Below, piece after piece: positions 7,342 through 14,138 of a stretch of 18,683 bases of DNA. Made by a program: the position numbers and the translations under genes. Origin of the DNA: an uncultured Pirellulales bacterium (lineage in GTDB: Bacteria > Planctomycetota > Planctomycetia > Pirellulales > Lacipirellulaceae); assembly GCA_947258835.1 (NCBI GenBank), contig CAMYJY010000013.1, forward strand, positions 1-18,683, given 5' to 3'. How positions within the stretch are numbered: position 1 is the first letter of the stretch; every line of letters starts with the position of its first letter. Below the pieces are notes generated by a model that saw nothing but the letters and a program-made list of their open reading frames with translations, was not told the DNA's origin and searched no databases.

Positions 7342-8412
7342 TTACCCAAAATCCCCTTCTTTTGATGCCCATAGGCTGGGGAGAGCGTCCCTTAACCGGG
7401 CAGCAGCTCGCTCGGGGGAGAGCGAATTGATCGGCAGTCCACCTCCCCATTCGAGGCCAGCCAACGGGGAACTGCGGGGGATGATCTCCCAGTGCCAGTG
7501 GTAGCACGCCTCCGTATTGCCGGGCTTGGACTGTGAAAAGGGTGCGGTGTGGAGTACCAAGTTGTAGGACAGTTCCGGCAGGCAACGGGCCAGCCTAGCC
7601 ATCACCTCCAGCAGCAACCCGGCCAGATGGGCCGCCTGGACGTCCGTTAACTGGCCAAAGTCCGCGGCATGCTCGGTCGGTAGAATCCAAGTCTCATAGG
7701 GCTGGCGGGCGGCATAGGCCGCGAAGGCTGCAAAGCCATCTGCCGTGGCCACCATACGCTCTGAGGCACGGTGCTCGGTGACCAGCAACTGGCAGTACAC
7801 ACATGCCCCGTGTTTTTCGTAGGAACGCCGGGCCCCCTGGAGTTCTGCCTGCATGGTTGGCGGCACGTGGGGCAACACCATGAGCTGACTATGCGTATGC
7901 GCGAGGGAGGCCCCCGCCGTGCCACCCACATTTTTAAACAGCATGGCCTGCTGCAAGCCGTCCGTGCCCGCCCAGTGGAGCAGCCGGTCGCGGCACACCT
8001 GCAGCACCAGCGCTAATTCTTCCCGCGACAAGTCGCGCAGATCGTCCACATGACGAGGGGATTCAATGATCACTTCATGAACGCCCCGCGGGGCCTCTGC
8101 TCTCAGCAGTCGCTCTTCCTGACCCAGCACACTTTCCCGCTCCCCAGAATCCCAAGTCACGGCCGGGTACTTGTTGGGCACCACCCGGACCTGCCAGTCG
8201 CCCCGCGGGTTTCGCACTTCGAGCAAGGCGGGAGGCGTTTGGGCTTCGTGCCCCGCGCAAAAAGGGCAATCTGCCGGCACTATGGCGACGCGGCCAGCCC
8301 GTGCGCGATCTGCAAAGTCGTTGGGACGCCCTACCCGCCCTTCAGCAATCAGCACCTGCCGGCCGACAACGGGGTCCCAGCGCAACTCCGCCACAGGCCT
8401 GTCAACACTCAT
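7342..8412 (-). CDS. galT: Galactose-1-phosphate uridylyltransferase family protein
   Basis: A HIT-superfamily GalT-type nucleotidyltransferase of 356 residues. The N-terminal zinc-type motif is CPFC at 49-52. The active-site HTHSQ is at 172-176, equivalent to HPHGQ in Escherichia coli GalT, with His174 as the expected nucleophile that carries the UMP. CVYC is at 204-207, and the second-domain CYHWHWEIIPR is at 303-313. GalT swaps UMP between UDP-glucose and galactose-1-phosphate, but members next to glgA could use glucose-1-phosphate with another nucleotide, so the substrate is open. The start at 8412 is fixed by a 4-base ATGA overlap with the glgA stop. The frame extends upstream inside glgA, but those residues are not family-like. 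Confidence 0.9.
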   Translation of the reverse strand: MSVDRPVAELRWDPVVGRQVLIAEGRVGRPNDFADRARAGRVAIVPADCPFCAGHEAQTPPALLEVRNPRGDWQVRVVPNKYPAVTWDSGERESVLGQEERLLRAEAPRGVHEVIIESPRHVDDLRDLSREELALVLQVCRDRLLHWAGTDGLQQAMLFKNVGGTAGASLAHTHSQLMVLPHVPPTMQAELQGARRSYEKHGACVYCQLLVTEHRASERMVATADGFAAFAAYAARQPYETWILPTEHAADFGQLTDVQAAHLAGLLLEVMARLARCLPELSYNLVLHTAPFSQSKPGNTEACYHWHWEIIPRSSPLAGLEWGGGLPINSLSPERAAARLRDALPSLWASKEGDFG

Positions 8413-9908
8413 GGACAGGAGACACCCGCTCGGTGCTGAGCACGGAGGCAGGTTTCCTCGTAGAGTTCCACGTACTGAGTCGCACTGCGACCCCAAGACC
8501 AATCTTGTCCCATGCCCCGCCGGACCAGCGCACGCCAGCCGGCCCGATCCTCAAAAGCGGCTACCGCTCGCTGCAACGTGTCTGCCAAGGCCAAGGCCGT
8601 GTACTCCGTAAAACCAAAACCAGTGGCCTGCTCCTGTGTCCCCGCACTGGCATCGATCACCGTATCGGCCAAGCCACCGGTCCGGCGCACGACGGGTACC
8701 GTGCCATATTTCAGACTGTACAGCTGGTTCAGTCCACAGGGTTCGTACTGGCTGGGCATTAAAAACATGTCCGCCCCGGCCTCGATTTGGTGCGCCAACT
8801 CGTTGGAGAACTCCAGCTTCACGGCAATCTTTTGCGGATAGTCGCTGGCGAGCTGGCTGAGCAGCTGATGGTATTTGGGATCTCCCGTACCCAGGATGAC
8901 CCATTGGGCAGGCTGGGCGGGGGCCCACTGCTGCATCACACGCGTCACCAAATCAAAACCCTTTTGATCCACCAATCGCCCCACGGAAGCCAGCAAAGGC
9001 ACAGCGGGATCCACGGGCAGTCCCAAACTCCGCTGCAACTCGGCCTTGCAAGCCCGCTTGCCCTCCTCAAAACTGTGGACGTCATAGACATTTTCGCCCA
9101 GGTAAGCGTCCGTGCCCGGATTCCAAGCTTCGTAGTCGGCCCCATTCAAGATGCCAAACAAGTCCTCTTGCCGATGCCGGAGCCCCCCCTCCATCCCACA
9201 GCTTAGGGGCGGCCGCAGAATCTCTTGGGCGTAGGTGGGACTCACCGTGCTAATCGCGTCCGCAAAGGCAATACCCGTCTTCATAAAATTCAGATTGCCA
9301 TAAAACTCCATCTGCCGCCAATTAAAATACTTCCAATCCAAGCCCGTTAAAGCCATATCCCAGTGCCAAAAATCCCCCTGATAGGCCAGGTTGTGAATGG
9401 TGTAGAGAGTGGCAATGCGGTCCCAAGGAGCCCGATCACCGTATTGGGTTTTCAGATAGGCCGGCAGCAGGGCCGTGCTCCAGTCATGGCAATGCAGGAT
9501 ATCAACCGGCAACTCCAGCTGCTTAATAGCGGCCAAGACGGCCTGACAATAAAACACAAACCGTTCGCAGTTATCTTGGTAATCTTCACCCTGTTCACCA
9601 TACAGCTGCGGTCGATCAAAATAATCGGCTTGCTCGATCAGATACACCGGCACGTCACTCGCAGGCAGACAGCCGCGCAGCAGCTTGCCCGGCACCCGCT
9701 TTTGTCCGATGGGTATCGTGAATGTTTGCCCCGTCTCTTCCCAAGCATAACCGGCCTCCAAAATCTGCCGGAAAGCGGGCATGATCAACGCGGTCTGCTG
9801 CCCCAGCTCGGTAAGTGCGTGCGGCAAACTTCCACAGACATCGCCCAAACCTCCCGTCTTGCACAACGGTACGGCCTCGGGAGTTGCAAAGAGAATATTT
9901 AGCGTCAT
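8409..9908 (-). CDS. glgA: Glycogen synthase (GT5)
   Basis: GlgA transfers glucose from ADP- or UDP-glucose to the non-reducing end of a growing alpha-1,4-glucan in the cytoplasm. The protein has 499 residues, normal for the family. It shows the N-terminal nucleotide-sugar loop KTGGLGD at 17-23, HCHDW at 139-143, TIHNLAYQG at 170-178, GRLVDQKG at 310-317, and EPCGLNQL at 389-396 with the following RRTGGLADTV. The ATG at 9908 overlaps the stop of the upstream aminotransferase gene as ATGA, and its own stop overlaps the galT start the same way. The three genes are therefore very likely one translationally coupled transcript. No glgC is in the window. Confidence 0.95.
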   Translation of the reverse strand: MTLNILFATPEAVPLCKTGGLGDVCGSLPHALTELGQQTALIMPAFRQILEAGYAWEETGQTFTIPIGQKRVPGKLLRGCLPASDVPVYLIEQADYFDRPQLYGEQGEDYQDNCERFVFYCQAVLAAIKQLELPVDILHCHDWSTALLPAYLKTQYGDRAPWDRIATLYTIHNLAYQGDFWHWDMALTGLDWKYFNWRQMEFYGNLNFMKTGIAFADAISTVSPTYAQEILRPPLSCGMEGGLRHRQEDLFGILNGADYEAWNPGTDAYLGENVYDVHSFEEGKRACKAELQRSLGLPVDPAVPLLASVGRLVDQKGFDLVTRVMQQWAPAQPAQWVILGTGDPKYHQLLSQLASDYPQKIAVKLEFSNELAHQIEAGADMFLMPSQYEPCGLNQLYSLKYGTVPVVRRTGGLADTVIDASAGTQEQATGFGFTEYTALALADTLQRAVAAFEDRAGWRALVRRGMGQDWSWGRSATQYVELYEETCLRAQHRAGVSCP

Positions 9909-11107
9909 GAGGACCTTTCGATGACAGATCGCACTGCGCGGGCCACTGGCCCAACATTGGACGGTGTCAGACCGGCTACGTTGATCCGCCCGGAACCGAC
10001 AATATAAATGGCATGCTCCTCGCGTAAGGCATCGACTTGCTCTTTCGTCAGCCCAGAGAAAGAAAACATGCCCCGCTGCTTGGTGATAAACGAATAATCG
10101 CCCGGTACGCCCGCCGCGGCCAAGGACTCCACCAACTGCTTCCGTATGCTATGAATACGCTCCCGCATGGTGGCCACTTCGGTTTCCCAGGTGGCTCGCA
10201 AATCCGCATCGCCCAACACGCAATTCACCAGGGCCGCCCCATGTGCCGGCGGATTGGAATAGTTGGCCCGAATCACGCGATTGATTTGGCTTTGCACCGC
10301 CTGCGTCGCCGCCGCCGTGGGACATACGGCCAGCAAAGCGCCCACGCGTTCACGATAGAGGCCAAAATTCTTGGAAAACGAACTGCACACCAGCAACTCC
10401 GCACCGGGCCGAGCCAAGGCTCGCAGTCCCGCCGCATCCTGCTGGATGCCGTCGCCAAATCCTTGATAGGCAAAATCTAGCAGCGGCAGCAAGCCGCGAT
10501 CATAAATTATGTCGGCCAGTTGCTCCCATTGAGATTCCGTGGGATCGATGCCCGTGGGATTGTGGCAGCAGCCGTGCAACAGGATCACATCGCCCGCAGG
10601 TATGTTGGCAATGGCCGCCAAAGTCGCCTCCCACGCCAAACTATTGGAGGACGCATCCAAGTAGGGATACTTCTGGAGACGGACACCGGCCGCTTGAAAG
10701 ACATTCGGATGATTGGGCCAGGTGGGATCGCTGACCCATAACGAGGCCTGGGGCAAGTTGGCACGGATAAACTCCCCCGCCACGCGAAGGGCACCGGTAC
10801 CGCCCGGTGTCTGGGCCAGGGCAATCCGGCCATTAGCAACGGCCTCATGCTCATCCCCTAAGACCAACTCACGTACCCGCTCCCCAAACTGGACATCTCC
10901 GGAAATGGGCAGGTAGGACTTGCTACTCGCCTCCGCGGCCAATCGCTGCTGGGCCGCGCGGACGCACTCCAGAAGCGGAGTGTGGCCCGTCTCGTCCTGG
11001 TAGACTCCCACACTGAGATTAATTTTTTCCGGGCGCTGGTCTTCCCGAAAGGCGGCGGTCAACCCCAGGATGGCATCGCGGGGAGCAGCTTCGATGGTCT
11101 CAAACAT
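9905..11107 (-). CDS. Aspartate/aromatic aminotransferase (class I, PLP-dependent)
   Basis: A fold-type I, subgroup I-alpha aminotransferase of 400 residues, similar to AspC/TyrB. It transfers an amino group between aspartate (or an aromatic amino acid) and 2-oxoglutarate. Visible features are LSVGVYQDETG at 31-41, QTPGGTGALR at 99-108, Asn183 in HNPTG, DFAYQGF at 211-217, Lys246 in SSFSKNFGLYRERVGA (Schiff-base lysine) and Arg374 in GSGRINVAGL for the substrate carboxylate. Aspartate and aromatic preference cannot be separated here. A GAGGTAAGGG stretch just before the ATG at 11107 supports the start. It is the first gene of the run into glgA and galT, with a 4-base overlap to glgA. A role for it in glucan metabolism is not known to me. 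Confidence 0.93.
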   Translation of the reverse strand: MFETIEAAPRDAILGLTAAFREDQRPEKINLSVGVYQDETGHTPLLECVRAAQQRLAAEASSKSYLPISGDVQFGERVRELVLGDEHEAVANGRIALAQTPGGTGALRVAGEFIRANLPQASLWVSDPTWPNHPNVFQAAGVRLQKYPYLDASSNSLAWEATLAAIANIPAGDVILLHGCCHNPTGIDPTESQWEQLADIIYDRGLLPLLDFAYQGFGDGIQQDAAGLRALARPGAELLVCSSFSKNFGLYRERVGALLAVCPTAAATQAVQSQINRVIRANYSNPPAHGAALVNCVLGDADLRATWETEVATMRERIHSIRKQLVESLAAAGVPGDYSFITKQRGMFSFSGLTKEQVDALREEHAIYIVGSGRINVAGLTPSNVGPVARAVRSVIERSS

Positions 11108-11160
11108 AATACCCTTACCTCGTAAAAAAACGCAAAAACAGCGGAGATGCGGGGCAACTC

Positions 11161-11166
11161 ATCATA
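11161..11166 (-). promoter_or_regulatory. Possible -10 element for the aminotransferase-glgA-galT operon
   Basis: TATGAT on the minus strand, 54 bp before the ATG at 11107. No convincing -35 hexamer is found at 16-18 bp, so this is only a candidate. Confidence 0.25.
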
Positions 11167-11232
11167 CCACGACAATGATAGGCCCTCCCCCAAGAGGTTC
11201 ACAAGTGCCCCCCTCCCCTACTAAAATTTTAA

Positions 11233-11278
11233 TGCGAGCTACCGCTCGAAAAGCGTTAGCCCGCTCCCGCTGGTCGCT
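11233..11278 (-). repeat. Module D repeat, inverted single copy
   Basis: Read on the minus strand it begins AGCGACCAGCGGGAGCGGGC and ends GCGGTAGCTCGCA. It matches module D of the 1207-1453 repeats with few differences but lacks module C. It sits in the divergent spacer between the aminotransferase and inositol-phosphate synthase genes. Confidence 0.8.
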
Positions 11279-11341
11279 AGCCTCCCGTTAGATAACCTAA
11301 GGGTGGGTCTTCACGATCGACTTTGGTTCAGATCAATTTAC

Positions 11342-11376
11342 TTCTGAAAGAACGGCCTCCGGCCGTTCTTTCAGAA
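11342..11376 (+). promoter_or_regulatory. Perfect 16-bp-stem hairpin upstream of inositol-phosphate synthase
   Basis: Arm TTCTGAAAGAACGGCC (11342-11357), loop TCC, and the exact complementary arm (11361-11376). It ends 28 bp before the ATG at 11405. No T-run follows, so a plain terminator is unlikely. It could be a 5'-leader structure or a palindromic repeat element. No second copy is seen in the window. Confidence 0.7.
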
Positions 11377-11404
11377 ACTGCAGATTACAAGGGACACACT
11401 GAGG

Positions 11405-12598
11405 ATGGCTGGCTCACGGATCGGAATCTGGCTTATCGGTGCCCGCGGCGGCGTGGCAACCGCTACCATTTTGGGCCTCGCGGCGCTCCGCCAACAACGT
11501 ACTGCTACCACCGGACTGGTCAGTGCCCTCCCCTGCTTTGCAGAACTGGATTTCCCCAGTTGGGAACAACTGGTGGTGGGAGGACACGAAATCCGCGGCG
11601 GCACGCTCTCTGCAGCAGCCGAGGTACTGCATCAGAAGAGTCGCGTCTTTCCCGCTGCAACACTGGACGCTTGCCAAGAGGACTTGGCAGCCGTCGACCA
11701 AGAGATCCGTCCGGGCATTCTCTGGAATGTGGGTCCTACCATCGGTCAGCTGGCCACCGATCCGGACTGCACTGAGCTCAACCCTCGGGAAGCCATCGCC
11801 GACATCCAACAAGATTTGCGTTCCTTCCAGGCCCGCCACCAACTGCAAGCAGTGATCGTGGTCAATCTGGCATCCACCGAGGCAAGCCTGGACACCTCAT
11901 CCTGGCCCGGCACCTGGGAAGAACTCGAACCTTGGCTAGACCGCCAAGATTGTCCGCTCCCAGCCAGCACTCTGTACGCTATTTCCGCTCTGGACTTGGG
12001 AATGAGTTATGTCAATTTCACACCCTCCGTGGGGTCGTCTCCCGAGGCGATCGATGACCTGGCGCGGCTCCGCGACACCTGCCATGCCGGCCGCGACGGC
12101 AAAACGGGGGAAACACTCCTAAAAAGCGTGCTGGCCCCCATGTTTGCGGCACGGAACCTGGAGGTCATGAGCTGGGTCGGCCATAACATTTTTGGGAACC
12201 GCGACAGTCTGGTCCTGGACGACCCCGAGAACAAGGCCGCTAAAGTACTCAGCAAAGACCAGTTGCTGCCTCAAATCTTGGGTTATGCACCGCAAACACT
12301 GGTCAGCATCGAGCGTGTGGAAAGCCTGCACGACTGGAAAACGGCCTGGGATCACGTGCATTTCCGTGGTTTTCTCGACACTCCCATGACGCTCCAGCTG
12401 ACGTGGCAAGGCTGCGATTCACTCCTGGCCGCCCCCTTGATATTGGACCTGGTCCGTTTTGTCGCGGTGGCGCGACAGCGCGGTGAGGTGGGTGGTTTGA
12501 CCTTCCTCAGCAGCTTTTTCAAAAGCCCGCAGGGCGATGCCAGCCAAGACTTCTTCGCGCAAAACCAAGCCCTGCTGGCCTGGGCCGCACAGCCGTAG
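11405..12598 (+). CDS. Inositol-3-phosphate synthase family protein
   Basis: A homologue of myo-inositol-1-phosphate synthase (Ino1), which turns glucose-6-phosphate into inositol phosphate using bound NAD+. The 397-residue protein is the short prokaryotic form. It shows an N-terminal Rossmann loop (LIGARGGVATA at 10-20), WNVGPT at 107-112, VVNLASTE at 152-159, YVNFTPS at 202-208, and the hallmark block GRDGKTGETLLKSVLAPMF at 229-247 with VGHNIFGNRD at 258-267, which aligns with the catalytic KSG/KS and NxxGNxD regions of known synthases. The product would feed inositol lipids or inositol-based solutes; the pathway partners are not nearby. The GAGG before the ATG is too close to be an ideal ribosome site. 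It diverges from the glgA operon and stands alone on its strand. Confidence 0.88.
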   Translation: MAGSRIGIWLIGARGGVATATILGLAALRQQRTATTGLVSALPCFAELDFPSWEQLVVGGHEIRGGTLSAAAEVLHQKSRVFPAATLDACQEDLAAVDQEIRPGILWNVGPTIGQLATDPDCTELNPREAIADIQQDLRSFQARHQLQAVIVVNLASTEASLDTSSWPGTWEELEPWLDRQDCPLPASTLYAISALDLGMSYVNFTPSVGSSPEAIDDLARLRDTCHAGRDGKTGETLLKSVLAPMFAARNLEVMSWVGHNIFGNRDSLVLDDPENKAAKVLSKDQLLPQILGYAPQTLVSIERVESLHDWKTAWDHVHFRGFLDTPMTLQLTWQGCDSLLAAPLILDLVRFVAVARQRGEVGGLTFLSSFFKSPQGDASQDFFAQNQALLAWAAQP

Positions 12599-12623
12599 AG
12601 AGCGTCCGGTTGAGGCTGGCATG

Positions 12624-12658
12624 GGGTAGCCCAGGTTGGCGCAGCCTACCTGGGCGGC
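12624..12658 (+). repeat. Dispersed hairpin repeat, type B copy 1
   Basis: 35 bp with 34 identities to the minus-strand copy at 18527-18561. It folds as GCCCAGGT-T-GGC, loop GCA, GCC-T-ACCTGGGC (12629-12655). It lies 26 bp after the stop of the inositol-phosphate synthase gene and abuts a module C copy. Confidence 0.9.
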
Positions 12659-12690
12659 CCCCGATCAAGCCGGGGGCAGGCTCTGCCGCT
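12653..12690 (+). repeat. Module C repeat, single copy
   Basis: GGCGGC, CCCCG-ATCAAGC-CGGGG and GCAG-GCT-CTGC, then GCCGC. This is the C half of the 112-bp composite repeats without the D half, overlapping the end of hairpin repeat B by a few bases. Confidence 0.8.
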
Positions 12691-12781
12691 AGAGGTTGTC
12701 TTAATGCACGTCGCGTCCGGTACTGCCATCTTTTCCGGCCGCTGGATACTCTTGGCATAGGTCCTTAAAGTTCCCTGTATA

Positions 12782-12831
12782 CCTCTTGTGACTGCGTCAC
12801 ATCGGTAGGCTTCGCCAACCGATGCCACCCC
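12782..12831 (+). repeat. Dispersed hairpin repeat, type A copy 2
   Basis: Its first 30 bases are identical to those of the copy at 18447-18496. Hairpin CATCGGT-A-GGC, loop TTC, GCC-A-ACCGATG. It follows type B in the same relative order as at 18.5 kb, but with a longer spacer that contains module C. Confidence 0.88.
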
Positions 12832-12878
12832 CACGTGAGCGCGTTTTGGACCACAACGGGTAATCCTACGCTTCCCCG

Positions 12879-12951
12879 CGTCATTCCCGTGCAGACGGGA
12901 ATCTAGACTACCCGCGCCCGCTACTGGATTCCCGCTTGCGCGGGAATGACG
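12879..12951. repeat. dRS3-like paired inverted repeats
   Basis: Two ATTCCC-N8-GGGAAT elements (12883-12902 and 12928-12947), facing each other inside a 73-bp imperfect palindrome that starts CGTCATTCCCG and ends CGGGAATGACG. The 20-bp ATTCCC-N8-GGGAAT form is that of the neisserial dRS3 repeat, and similar palindromes are scattered in many genomes. No target duplication is visible. The 484-bp spacer 12599-13082 holds this element and repeats B, C and A; I see no gene in it. Confidence 0.8.
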
Positions 12952-13082
12952 ATACTGTGCCTACGGCAAACCGCGAGGTGCGCTCGCTCCAGCCTACCAC
13001 CGCTGGCAGTATTGCTCTCCGGAAGATAATCCGCTAAAGTTCGCAGCCCTGAATCCCATCCCCCGTGCACGGTGAACTTGCC

Positions 13083-13646
13083 ATGAAATTTATAAATCTT
13101 TTCGTAGCCACTGTGCTTGTCGCTCTGGTATCCCAGGCAGTGCAGGCTGTGGAGCTACCCGCGACTCTCAACGTCGGCCAGCAACAATTGGTACTCAATG
13201 GCAAGGGAAGCCGCTCGAAGTATCTGATGGAACTGTATCAAGCAGGCTTGTATCTGCTGCAGCCGAACCAGCAGGCCCAATCGGTCATCGATGCCAACCA
13301 CTTGATGGCCATGCGGATTATGATCACTTCCAAGTTCGTCAGCCAGCAGAAATTGGTGGCCTCGCTCGATGAGGGATTCCAAAATTCAACGGACGGAAAT
13401 ACCCAACCGATCAGCACGGAAATCGCGCAGTTCCGCCAGTGCTTTGCAGACACGATTTCTCGCGGCGATGTGTTTGACTTGGTGCATGTGCCGAATCAAG
13501 GGGTGCTCGTCTTAAAAAACGGCCAACGGCAAGGTGCCATTGCAGGTTTGCCGTTCAAACAAGCGTTGTTTGGCATTTGGCTCGGCGATCGACCAGCAGA
13601 TGCGACTCTACGCCAGGCACTCTTGGGGACCACTACCAGGCGGTAA
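13083..13646 (+). CDS. Exported chalcone isomerase-like protein
   Basis: A 187-residue protein of the bacterial chalcone-isomerase-like type. Such proteins share the CHI fold but generally lack flavonoid chemistry; their bacterial role is unknown and fatty-acid-like ligands have been proposed for relatives. It has a clear signal peptide (hydrophobic 5-19, probable cleavage after AVQA near 22). Family marks are LNGKGSRSKYLMELYQAGLYL, and the C-terminal ALFGIWLGDRPADATLRQALLG, which is typical. The product is probably periplasmic. The ATG at 13083 is chosen because GGTGA lies 7 nt upstream and the signal peptide starts there; the frame also opens at a GTG at 13065. It stands alone between two repeat-rich spacers. 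Confidence 0.82.
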   Translation: MKFINLFVATVLVALVSQAVQAVELPATLNVGQQQLVLNGKGSRSKYLMELYQAGLYLLQPNQQAQSVIDANHLMAMRIMITSKFVSQQKLVASLDEGFQNSTDGNTQPISTEIAQFRQCFADTISRGDVFDLVHVPNQGVLVLKNGQRQGAIAGLPFKQALFGIWLGDRPADATLRQALLGTTTRR

Positions 13647-14138
13647 GATTGCGGGTTCTCCCGGCAGAGATTTGCCTCCACAATACATCGTGTTAGGATG
13701 TAGTTGATTAAGTCTCAGCCTGATTGAACCATGAATACGAGCACCCCACAGAGGCGGATCCATGCCCTCGGAGCGGTAGCTCGCACCAGCTGGCGGCCCT
13801 GCCGCCCTCGTTGACCCTGGTGGTCAGGCGTGCTAGCCTAGTTGTGGTTAATTCAAATCAAGAGCAAGACGTCCATCAAGCCGGTTCAAGCCAGGGAAAT
13901 CGGACCCGCTGAAAACGCCGTAGTGGTCCGCACAGGGCCCTGGCCAAGGGGCTCAGACAGTGGGCTTTTCCGGCCCAAACCGGCTAGCACAAGGGATTCC
14001 TTGTTTTCACTTTGAGTCAATAACCTCCTACCTTGACTGGACTTACGCTAGGTGCGTGGGGCTGGTTACCTGGTCGTCCTCCTGCAACCGCCCCTTGTTT
14101 CTAGGTTTCTAGTGCCTCCCGAAGAACTCACTCCCCCT
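13647..14138. other. Spacer without a supported gene
   Basis: 492 bp. A short open frame at 13724-13912 lies over repeat sequence and has no protein character. The region holds a reduced D/C repeat (13767-13810) and a GGGC-(8 nt)-CCC-like stretch near 13950-13967. No known riboswitch or RNA gene is recognised. A GTG at 14112 could extend the helicase by nine residues. Confidence 0.5.
13767..13810 (+). repeat. Reduced D/C repeat with inner arms deleted
   Basis: GAGCGGTAGCTCGC (end of module D) is followed by GGCGGC-CCT-GCCGCC (13792-13806). The outer stem of module C is kept and perfect, while the CCCCCG/CGGGGG and GCAG/CTGC inner arms are gone. Confidence 0.65.

Noticed and set aside
13724..13912. 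62-residue open frame on +
   Set aside because: It lies over the reduced D/C repeat, shows no protein character and has no ribosome site.
14033..14061. TTGACT as a -35 element for the helicase
   Set aside because: No acceptable -10 hexamer occurs 16-18 bp downstream.
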